In this document: in pieces, positions 22,400-30,970 of the stretch
How positions within the stretch are numbered: the stretch's first letter is position 1
Layout of the letters: the number at the start of each line of letters is the position of its first letter
Assembly (NCBI GenBank): GCA_033557465.1
Contig: CM066033.1
Coordinates: forward strand, 13,083,080 to 13,147,079
Reading direction: 5' to 3'
Length of the DNA stretch: 64,000 nt
DNA from: Ichthyophis bannanicus
Taxonomy: Eukaryota > Chordata > Amphibia > Gymnophiona > Ichthyophiidae
Notes under the pieces: generated by a model
Told to the model about the DNA's origin: nothing
Databases searched by the model: none
What the model saw: the letters and a program-made list of their open reading frames with translations, nothing else
Program-made: the position numbers and the translations under genes

Positions 22400-23830
22400 G
22401 GCTTGGCTCTTGACAGGGCAAAGCTGCAAAAGCGTGGGTACTCCAGGATGATGATCACGACCTTACTAAATGTGCAGAAGCGTTCGACCTGTCTCTCATA
22501 AGAACATACGATATGCCATACTGGGTCAGACCAAAGTCCATGAAGCCTAGCATCATCTTTCCAACAGTGGCCAATCTAGGTCATATTTACCTAGCAGTTT
22601 CCCCAAAAGACACAGGTTCCACAATGCTTGTATTCTGGTTAAGCATTGATATCCTGGGTCCCCCTTTTAATAATGGTTTATAGACATTTCCTCCAGGAAC
22701 TTATTATTTTCTTTTATTTCTCTTAAATAGTTTACCCTGTAGCTTTATTGCATGTCCCCTAGTCTTTCTATATTCTGATAATGTAAACAATCAATCTACG
22801 TTTACCCATTTCACTCTGTTCATTAATTTGTAGACTTCTATCATATCTCCCCTTAGCCGTCTCTTATGTGAGAGTCTGATGCATCTTTGAGGGCTGGTGT
22901 GTGGTCTGGGAAAAGAGGCCTATGGCGGTCTCTGTGCCGGAAGTCTTGGACTTACAGGCCGGGTTTCAGAAAGGCCTGGCTGCCAGTTCCTTAAGAGTGC
23001 AGCTAGCAGCTATTGCCTGTTACCGGGGTAAGGTTCAAGGTAAGTCACTAGGGGTACACCCAGACATCGGGCAGGTCCTTAAAGTGGTGAGAGGTTTACA
23101 GCCTCAGCAAAGATCCTCACTTCCTCCTTGTGACCTCAATCTCATGCTTAACGAACTAGCTGGGAATCCCTTTGAGCTGATAGGGTGAGCCTCCCTGAAG
23201 GACTTGACCCTCAAAACAGTGTTTTTGGTCGCGATCTGTTCAGCTAGACGTATTTCGGAACTCCTGGCACTTTCATGTCGGCCTCCATGCATGAGCTTTT
23301 TCAAGGAAAAGGTGGTCCTGCGGACGGTACCTTCCTTTTTGCCTAAAGTAGTCTCCCCCTTTCATTTGAATCAACCGGTTTCTCTTCCGGCCTACTCAAA
23401 GGAGTAGCGCAGGACAATGGATGCTCGTTTGCACCGACTGGATTTGTGCAGGGTCCTGAAGCACTATATTGACAGGATGGTAGCGTTTCGTAGATCAGTT
23501 TGTTTGTCTGTCTTGTTTGGGGGACCACAGAAAGAGGAGGCGGCAGCCAAGGCTTCAATATCCAGATGGATTAAGGAAGCCATTGCTACGGCGTACATTC
23601 TGAAAAGAAGACCCATGCTGGGAGTTTTCAGGGCTCATTCTACGCGGACGCAGGCGGCCTCGTGGGCGGAATTCAGTCTGGTTCCGCCGCTAGACATCTG
23701 TAGGGTGGCTACGTGGGCCTACCTGCATACATTCACCAAGTACTTTCGCTTAGATGGTCAGGCAGCCGGAGATGCTGAGGTTAGGGGAGCAGCTCTTCAG
23801 TCCGGTATCGCGGGTCCCTCCCATTCTTGA
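22400..23830 (+). pseudogene. DIRS-A tyrosine recombinase, broken
   Basis: A tyrosine recombinase that would integrate the circular DIRS DNA. The N-terminal core-binding part (KRGYSRMMITTLL) is separated by a CR1 fragment (22,497-22,866) from the rest. The downstream part stays in one frame from 22,901 to 23,830, interrupted only by stops at 23,186 (TGA) and 23,405 (TAG). Catalytic positions can be seen: ICSARRISELLAL (first Arg), AHSTRTQAASWA (His-x2-Arg) and a Tyr in ATWAYLHTFTKYF. Stops without frame change suggest ageing mainly by substitution. Confidence 0.85.
22497..22866 (-). mobile_element. CR1 3'-end fragment in DIRS-A
   Basis: About 370 bp, minus orientation, matching the 3' region of the CR1 at 10,465 (shared gccatact-ggtcagacca, ccaacagtggccaat, tagcagtttccc and the ctatcatatctcccctta blocks). 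It interrupts the recombinase gene of DIRS-A. Short related words (ctcata, cttatg) flank it, but a clean target duplication is not certain. Confidence 0.8.
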
Positions 23831-23859
23831 AATGCTCTGTTACATCCCAGAGAAAAGGG

Positions 23860-23970
23860 ACCAGACTGGAGGGACGCTTAGGAAGGAGTAATTAGAGCTT
23901 ACCTGCTAATTAGCGTTCCTGGTGGAACTCCAGTCCAGTCCAGTCCCTGATCCCACCCAGGTTTCTGCGA
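23860..23970 (+). repeat. DIRS-A internal complementary region
   Basis: Contains ggagggacgcttagga, complementary to the left terminus (18,147-18,165), directly followed by taattagagcttacctgc and ctaattagcgttcct, which match the reverse complement of the right terminus (24,430-24,468). An internal copy joining both ends is the hallmark of DIRS elements and is thought to template completion and circularisation of the DNA. Confidence 0.85.
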
Positions 23971-24289
23971 AGTGGCGTCTTCAGCCCGAAGAGGTTATAT
24001 GCGATAGTGTTATTCCCTTTCAGAAGACTCATCGCTAAGAGGGTGGACTCAGAGCGGCAGAATGGACCAGTGGGCCCCCCTGTCCGGAGACTTTTGGGGG
24101 GCAAATTATGATTCAGGTAAGCCTCCTCCTCTTCTTCAGGGAGGTGGGGAAATCCTCCTGGGGTTAAGGGGGAGGTAGTATGAATAGTGATAGGAGAAAG
24201 GTTAAGAATGTTTTACAATTTTTCCGGTTAGTTATAGTTAGTGGAGTTTTGAGTTTTACTCTGTTTCATTGTCTCCCCATTACGTTTGC

Positions 24290-24468
24290 TTTGTCAATAG
24301 GATACTGGAGGTGGTGGGAGGTGCCAATGGTATATATACTCCAGTGTCATCAAAAGGATGACATACTCAGTCTCCAAGCTGCTGAAAGGGGAGCACAACC
24401 CAGAGGAAAGAGACTGGACTGGAGTTCCTTCAGGAACGCTAATTAGCAGGTAAGCTCTAATTAGTCCT
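24290..24468 (-). repeat. DIRS-A right inverted terminal repeat
   Basis: Reverse complement of the left terminal repeat (gtatatatactccagtgtca, atgacatactcagtctccaa), with an outer extension containing gaacgctaattagcagg that is also found in the internal complementary region. Confidence 0.88.
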
Positions 24469-24539
24469 TTCGTGTTATATATTCTAACTCTCCCATCTTT
24501 TTTTTTTTAAGTCTTCTAGCATTTACATACAAGCATTTT

Positions 24540-27500
24540 AGATGTCATATTTTATTCATATTAATCTGGTTATCGGTTGTTGTTATTGTTAAGTGTCGAA
24601 TCATGGAGACCTTCTGGATAGTTGTTCTAAACTGTGTTTGGTCTTCAGTCAGGCGGCTCACTGTTGACAGAATGGCACCCATAGCTGCTGTTATTGTATT
24701 GATCCATCTCATTGCTGGCCTTCCTTTTTTGCGTTGACCTTCTACTATGCCAAGCATGATGTCTTTCTCTAATGATCTCTCTCTTCGCATGACATGTCCA
24801 AAGTATGAAAGTCAAAGTCTTGTCATCTGAGCTTCTAAAGAAAGCTTAGGTTTGATCTCTAGTATTGACTGATTTGTTCTTCAGGCAATCCATGGTATAC
24901 AAAGTATTTGTGACCAGCACCATAATTCAAAGGCACCAATTTTCTTCCTTTCTTGTCTTTTTCACTGTCCAATTTTCGAATCCATATGACATTATTAAAA
25001 ATGCCATGGCTTGAACAAGTTGAATTTTTGTATGGAGAGAGACATCTCTGCTCTTGAGATTTTTGTCTAAGTCCTTCATAGCCATTCTACCAAGAGCAAT
25101 GCGTCGTCAGATTTCTTGACTGCTGGTTGCTTCTTTATTGATAGTTGATCCAAGTAGGTTACAGTTGTTCATTATTTCATGATTTTTGTCTTCTTTACAT
25201 TAAGGTGTAGGCCCATTTTAAGACTATTCCTTGATCTTGAGAAGCAAATGTTTCAGATCGTCTTCATTTTCAGCCAGTAATGTCGTATCATCAGCATAGT
25301 GAAGGTTGTTGATGAGTCTTCCACCAATCTTAAACACCTCTCTTGTTTTCATACAATCCTGCTTCTCTGATGATTTGTTCTGCAAATAAATTAAACAGGC
25401 AGGGGAAAGTATGCCCCCTTACACCTTTGCTGATTTTAAATCATTCTGTTTCTCCTTGTTCCATTTGAACTGTTGCTTCTTGATCAATGTAAAGGTTGCG
25501 CACGAGAACAATCAGGTTTTCTGGTACACCCATGCTTCTTAATGTGGCCCAGAGTTTCTCATGGTTTACACAGTCAAAAGCCTTGCTGTAAAGTACACAT
25601 AGATATCCTTTTGGTATTCTTTAGTCTTTTCAAGGATCCATCTTATATCCATGATGATGTCTCTCATTCCTCGCCACTTCCTGAAACCTACTTGCACTTC
25701 AGGTAGTTCTCGTTCCAGGAATGGTGTAGTCTCTGTTGAATAATCTTCAGTAGAATCTGGCTGGCATGTGGGATCAGAGCGATTGTGCGATAATTTCTAC
25801 AGTCAGTTGAATCACCTTTCTTTAGTGTTGGCATAAACATAGATCTTGTCCAGTCAGTTGGCCATGATATTTCTTCCAAATTTCCTTGTAATTATGGTAA
25901 CAGCTGCATCAGATTGCTGTAATACTTCTATGGGAAAGCCGATCTTGTTCTTCCTCTAATAGTTTCTGCTTCTATTTCCTGTCATGTGTCATTGTAGTAC
26001 TTCTCCTTGTATTGTCTTTCTGCATGTTGAAGATCTCTGAATTCTGTGACTGCCTTTCTTTCTCCTTTGACTTTAGTTTCTCTTCGTTTCTGGGCAATTT
26101 TCAGAGTTTCATCAGTCATCCATTTTGACCGTTTTTGCTTTTTCACCTTTTATAGAGACTTCTCACTTTCTTCCAAACACAGCCTTATTGCTGTCTTCCC
26201 ATAAGTCTTCTGGAGCTCTGTCATTTGTATCTAAAGCAGCAAATCAATTTTGCAGTCTTTAAATTCCAGTGGTATATTCTCAAGGTCATATTTTGCTACT
26301 TTCATAAGTGGCTTGACCTTTTTCAACTTTAGCTTGGGTTTGTATACTAGTAGATGGTGATCTGTACCATAGTCAGCTCCAGGTTTTGTCTTTGTTGATG
26401 GGTATAGAGTATTTCCATCATTGATTTCCACAGATGTAGTCAATTTGATTTTTGTACCATCCATTGGGTGAAATCCATGTGTACAGTCGCCGCTTGTGTT
26501 GCTAGAAGAAGGTGTTTGAGATGAACAGATCGTTGGTCTTGCAGAATTCTATCAGTCTTTTTCCAGCTTCATTTCTGTTGCCAAGTCCATAGTTTCCAAC
26601 CATTTTGCCTTCTTCTTTGTTGCCAACTTTTGCATGACTATCAGGATATCCTGTTTGCATGTTCTGTCAATTTCAGCTTGTACTTGTTTATAGAACTCAT
26701 CAATTTCATTCTCTTCTGCGGCTGTTGTTGGGGCTTATACTTGAATTATATTTGTGTTGAAAGGCATTCCTGATAGACACAAAGAAATTAAGCAATCACT
26801 GACTGCACTGTTTTTCATTACAGTTCTTGCAAGTTTCTTCTTAATTATAAATTCAACACCACTTCTTCTTTGTCTTTCATTTCCAGCACAGTAGACCATC
26901 TGATGCAAAATGCCCAGTGCCAGCCTATTTTAGTTCGCTGACACCCAACACATCAAGTTGAACATGTTCCATTTTATTTCAGACCACCTCCAACTTCCCT
27001 TGGTTCATGCTTCATATGTTCCATGTCCCAATATGTTAGACATCTTTGCAGCTTCTGACTCTCATTTCATGCACAGCTACATCAGCAGTCAGTCATCCCG
27101 AGGATTTTGATCCAACCACATAATAAATGCTGGCTTTAATCTGAAAAGTCTTCAGCTCCTCCCCAATAGCTAGTTTAGTGCCTTCCGACCTGGGGAGTCT
27201 CATCTTCCAGCACTATGGAATTTGTGCAATTTGTTTTGTTGTGACTATCCATTGGGTTTTTGTGGCAAGATATAGAAGTAGACTGTCAGGCCTTTCTTCT
27301 GCACTGTTTAAGTTTAGTGCTATTGCTGTTGCCACAGAAATATGATCCTCCGCCACCAACACTGTCCCATTCTACTGAGGCCCAGATGGGTGGTTTGTCT
27401 TGGTCTGGCACCTCAGCTGAGACCTGTCCATCTTGGGAGACCCTGCCAGTAGTTAAACTACCGATAGCTTAGCCCTCAGCATCACTGATGCACACAAGCC

Positions 27501-27550
27501 CTCACAGCATGACACGCTGCAAACCAAGTGAGGGCTGGTTATCGGTAGGC
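24540..27550 (-). mobile_element. RTE/BovB-like LINE, decayed
   Basis: A nearly full-length element on the minus strand, from a 5' UTR near 27,550-27,250 to the C-terminal end near 24,545. Protein fragments (next entry) fit the RTE clade, BovB branch. The 3' end contains a short aacaataacaacaacc run at about 24,575-24,590. It lies directly beyond the CR1/DIRS-A block in the same host intron. Confidence 0.75.
24545..26920 (-). pseudogene. RTE/BovB-like ORF2, broken
   Basis: Endonuclease end (KLTTSVEINDGNTLYPSTK, then GADYGTDHHLLVYK at 26,464-26,231; the DH pair is the catalytic His region). Reverse transcriptase start (KKGDSTDCRNYRTIALI at 25,879-25,688). Other segments, including a YADDTTLL-like site, are in shifted frames. 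The C-terminal part (MRRERSLEKDIMLGIVEGQ and TITAAMGA) is at 24,790-24,545. Many frameshifts and stops are present, so it is inactive. Confidence 0.78.
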
Positions 27551-27569
27551 AGGGGTAATTTGGAATCTT

Positions 27570-28973
27570 TAAGCTCTGTATTTTTATTTATTTTATTTGT
27601 TACATTTCTATACCTCCCCGTCCAGAGATCAGGTGCGGTTTAAAAGGAACAAAAATAAACTTTTTGCAGGTAACCTGATTTGCAGGTAGGGTCAGTGGGT
27701 TGGAGTTACAATTTTTTAGGAGCTATGTAAAACTTGGCTATATAGAGGAATTTTCATGCTTACGTTTGTTTTATACGGCCTTTATCTGGGTTGGGTGAGC
27801 TGTCCCTGTGGTGCATGTGTGTTTGGATATGAGTTTTCTGTACCGTAGTGCATAGTAAAGAGATGGGTTTTTAGGTGCTTTCTGAACTCTTTGAGGTCTT
27901 TTGTTGTGCGGATGTGCAGTGGGAGGGTGTTCCAGATGTTGGATGCAGCATAGGGGAATGCTCTGGAGCTGCTGGTTTGCTTTGTTTTTCGGATGGAGGG
28001 TGGGATTGTTAAGGAGTGAGTGGCATTCTCCCTGCGTGTTCTGTTTGTTGGGGTGAGGAGGAGGGTTGAGAGGAAAGAGGGAGCAACATTGTTGATGAGT
28101 TTGAATGATGTTACAAGTAGTTTGTATCTGATCCGGCTTTCTATTGGGAGCCAGTGTAGGGCATATAGGAGGGGAGTGACATGGTCAGTTAGTCTGGCTT
28201 TGCAGGTGATCTTGGCTGTGATATTTTGCATTCATTGGAGTATGTGGAGACTCTTTGCCGGTAGACCCTGCAACAGCCTGTTGCATTAGTCGAAGTGTGG
28301 GGTGATGATGGATTGAATGACCGCTCTGACGTCGTTATCTTCAAGGAGAGGTCTTAGTTGTTGTATGGATTTTAATTTGTAGAGGATTGTTCTGGCTGTT
28401 CGTTTCAGGTGGGGTACCATGCTGAGGGAGGTATCTAGGACAACACCGAGGTATTTAACTTCCTTTTTGACTGGGATTGTGGTGATGTTGATGGTGATGG
28501 CTTGGGGTAGGGTTGTGTCTTGGTTTCTTGTGATGTGCATCGCTTCCGTCTTTTTGTAGTTTAGGCTGAGGTTGTAGAATTTCAGCCAGGAGTCAGCTTC
28601 CTTAATACATTCGTCCAGATTGTTGTAGTTGGGGTTATTTACATTTATGGGGAGCGACAACATGATGTCATCCACATTGATGTAGTAGTGGATGTTGTGT
28701 TTTTGGAATATGTGGGTGATAGGTTGAAGGTGCAGGTTGAAAAGGAGGGCAGATAGAGCGGAACTTTGTGGTATGCCTTATTCTTGTGGAAAGGTGCTTG
28801 CGGGTTTTCTCCCTATTTGGATCGTGAGCTTGCGGGCTGAGATGTATGATTTAAACCACAGCAGGACTAGGCCGCCCAGGCCAATATATTCGAATCTTGC
28901 AATGAGGGTTTTGTGGTTTATATTGTCAAATGCTGAGGCGACGTCTAGAAAGACGAGGAGGAATGCTCTATAC
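27570..28973 (-). mobile_element. L2-like LINE, 5' truncated (L2-C)
   Basis: A minus-strand L2-like element with its 3' tail at about 27,575-27,640 (aaataaaataaataaa on the minus strand, preceded by an aaaccgcacct motif). Its 5' end lies exactly where the hAT element begins at 28,974. Sequence on the far side of the hAT element (from 37,867) does not continue the reverse transcriptase, so the element was already truncated there or the junction was rearranged. Confidence 0.78.
27782..28970 (-). pseudogene. L2-like reverse transcriptase, broken
   Basis: Minus-strand fragments: FLLVFLDVASAFD close to the hAT junction, a loop region IPQSSALSALLFN (canonical QGSxLSxxLF), a catalytic site read as YINVDDIM (first residues altered from YADD), then KKTEAMHITRN, EVKYLGVVLD, ITPHFD and the C-terminal LHWLPIESRIRYK and RAFPYAASNIWNTLP blocks. 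Frame changes near 28,280 and 28,690. Inactive. Confidence 0.8.
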
Positions 28974-29396
28974 CAGGCATGTCCAACAGGTAGATCGCGA
29001 TCTACCTGTAAATCATAGAGGGGTCAGAGGTAGATCGCCAGCCCCACTTGGCTCCATCTCTCCAGCAGCTCGCCCCATCACTAGGAGAGAGCTCGTGCCG
29101 GCAGGTCATCTGCCGAGGGCTTCCCGCTGCTGCTGATCCTTTGCCTGTCTTTTTTCCCTGCCTGTGGGAATCTTGCCGACAGGTGTATTGGTGGCGCTTG
29201 TAGTTTTTGTGCCAATAGTTTTTGGGTACCACAGCGAGTCGCCGCCCGTACCCCGCGACGAGATGCCACAGGCCTGGTGTCATACCTGGTCTTCTGCCTC
29301 TCGGAATCACCCATTCCAGCCGCCGCCCCAACACCCCTTAGAAGTGTGCTATACACCGGGTGATATCCATTCCCCGGGCTTTATCTGAAAGCGTAG

Positions 29397-29575
29397 TTAC
29401 TCACCTGTAACAGGTGTTCTCCAGGAGCAGCAGGAATCAGTCCTCACATATGGGTGACGTCAGCGCCAACGGAGCCCTCGCGGAGCAATTTTCCCCAGCT
29501 TTCAAAGAAAGCCTTTGGGAATTGCAGTGCGCATGCGCGGTCCCCTTCCCGCCCAAAGGTGCCATCTTGGCCAGT
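29397..29575 (+). repeat. DIRS-C inverted terminal repeat (3' side)
   Basis: Contains ctcctggag..., tcagtcctcacatatgggtg, then agctttcaaagaaagccttt and gcgcatgcgcgg. The other end (35,018-35,182) is the reverse complement over about 165 bp. The outermost part (gttactcacctgtaacaggt) is unique to this end and recurs in the internal complementary region. Confidence 0.9.
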
Positions 29576-29654
29576 CTGATGACATAGCGAAAAGACAGCC
29601 AAAAAATTTGTAAAAACTAAATCATAGGATTGCAACTCCACGGGGAGGAGGGAG

Positions 29655-29760
29655 GGTTGTGAGGACTGATTCCTGCTGCTCCTGGAGAACACCTGTTACA
29701 GGTGAGTAACAACGCTTTCTCCAGGACCAAGCAGGAAGTCAGTCCTCACATATGGGACTC
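29655..29760 (+). repeat. DIRS-C internal complementary region
   Basis: The left half (gattcctgctgctcctggag, then aacacctgttacaggtgagt) is complementary to the 29,397 end. The right half (ttctccaggaccaagcagga, then agtcagtcctcaca) is complementary to the 35,182 end. The two halves abut at about 29,710, so this short region stores the junction of the two ends, as in DIRS-A and DIRS-E. Confidence 0.88.
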
Positions 29761-29893
29761 CCCAGCTTAAGGCTACCGGAGACCCTAAGCACAAAAATGA
29801 GCTCCCTCTAGCTCAGCAGCACAGAAGGAAGGAATCTTCTCTGAATAATCACCCACCGGTAGCCCAACATCCGGGATGGAGGGTAGGAGTTGC

Positions 29894-30970
29894 TTAAACC
29901 TCGAAGAGATTACGGAGGACTGCCTGTCCGAAAGCACTGTCCCTGCGGGACTCCCTCTCGAGGCAGTAATGGGCCGCAAAAGTCTGGCCCGAAGACCAAG
30001 TAGCGGCCCGGCAGATGTCTGCCAACGGAACAGAGCGGAGGTAAGCCACTGACGCAGCCTTCGCCCGAACCCGATGAGCGGTGACTCGACTCTCCAGCGA
30101 GAGGCCTGCCGCCGCATAAGTCCAAGCGATACAGTCAGCTACCCAGATGGACAGAGTACGCTTAGAGACAGGGAGCCCTAATTTATTAGGGTCGTAAGAC
30201 AGGAAGAGCTGGACAGTCTTACGGTGCTCCCGCGTACGATCAAGGTAGAAGTTCAGCGCCCTTCTACAGTCCAGGGTATGCAAGACCATCTCAGCTTGGC
30301 TGGAGTGCGGCCTGGGAAAGAAGGTCGGAAGCACCACCTCCTGATTGATGTGAAAAGGGGAGACCACCTTTGGAAGAAACTTAGGGTGAGTCCGCAGGAC
30401 TACCCTGTTCTTGTAGAACCGAGTGTAGGGAGGATCAGACACCAGGGCCTGCAGTTCACTAACGCGTCTAGCGGAAGTGAGGGCCACCAAGAATAAGGTT
30501 TTCCAAGAGAAAACGAAGAGGACAGGTAGCCATGGGTTCAAAAGGCGGGCAGGTGATACGCTGTAAAACCACGTTCAGGTCCCAGTCAGGGGCTGGGGGG
30601 CGCAACGGTGGTTTGAGGAGAAGAAGGCCCCGGGAGAACCGAGCCACGAGGGGGTGGCCGGAAAGAGGCCTGCCTTCCACTGACACATGATGTGCGGAAA
30701 TAGCACTGAGGTGAACCTTGACCGAGTTGGAGTTGAGCCCAAGATTGGAAAGGGAAAGCAAGTACTGCAAGACCACCGACACCGAGCAGGAGAAGGGATC
30801 TTGAGATCGTTGAGTACACCAGTTGGAAAAGCGACGCCATTTAAGGGCGTAGGATTTCCGGGTAGAGGGTCGTCTGGAAGCCAGTACAACTTCCTCCACC
30901 TCCGGAGGTAACAGGAGGGGAGCAAGGACAACCATTTCAGCAGCCAGGCCATCAGATGAAGAGCTCTGAG
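29894..30970 (-). pseudogene. DIRS-C tyrosine recombinase, one frameshift
   Basis: The N-terminal part (RPSTRKSYALKWRRFSNWC, core-binding domain) is in the frame that ends at 30,468. The catalytic part is in the frame 30,541-29,894: LTSARRVSELQAL (first Arg), VTAHRVRAKAASVAYL (His-x-x-Arg), ICRAATWSS and a Tyr in FAAHYCL. The two frames overlap near 30,500, so a single small indel separates them. The start overlaps the end of the reverse transcriptase ORF. Enzymes of this kind integrate circular DIRS DNA by site-specific strand exchange. Confidence 0.85.

Larger units (their letters stand above)
18147..24468 (+). mobile_element. DIRS retrotransposon, complete but dead (DIRS-A)
   Basis: A full-length tyrosine-recombinase retrotransposon: inverted terminal repeats (18,147-18,302 and 24,290-24,468), gag-like ORF, reverse transcriptase/RNase H, tyrosine recombinase and an internal complementary region at 23,860-23,970. 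DIRS elements integrate by recombinase without target duplication, and none is seen. CR1 sequence resumes directly after it at 24,469. Many in-frame stops and some frameshifts show it is inactive. DIRS-B at 48,001 is the same subfamily. Confidence 0.9.
10465..24536 (-). mobile_element. CR1-type LINE split into six pieces
   Basis: Minus-strand pieces in correct 5'-to-3' order: 24,469-24,536 and 17,598-18,146 (endonuclease side), 16,078-16,330 (link between endonuclease and reverse transcriptase), 12,871-13,002 and 10,465-12,244 (reverse transcriptase, thumb and 3' UTR ending near cttatgttcctatg). The gaps are filled by DIRS-A, an ORF1 LINE fragment, an L2-like LINE with an 8-bp target duplication, and an unclassified 0.6-kb block. 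That these pieces are one element is inferred from order, strand and the clean duplication atttcctg at 12,995-13,002 and 16,070-16,077. Confidence 0.7.
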
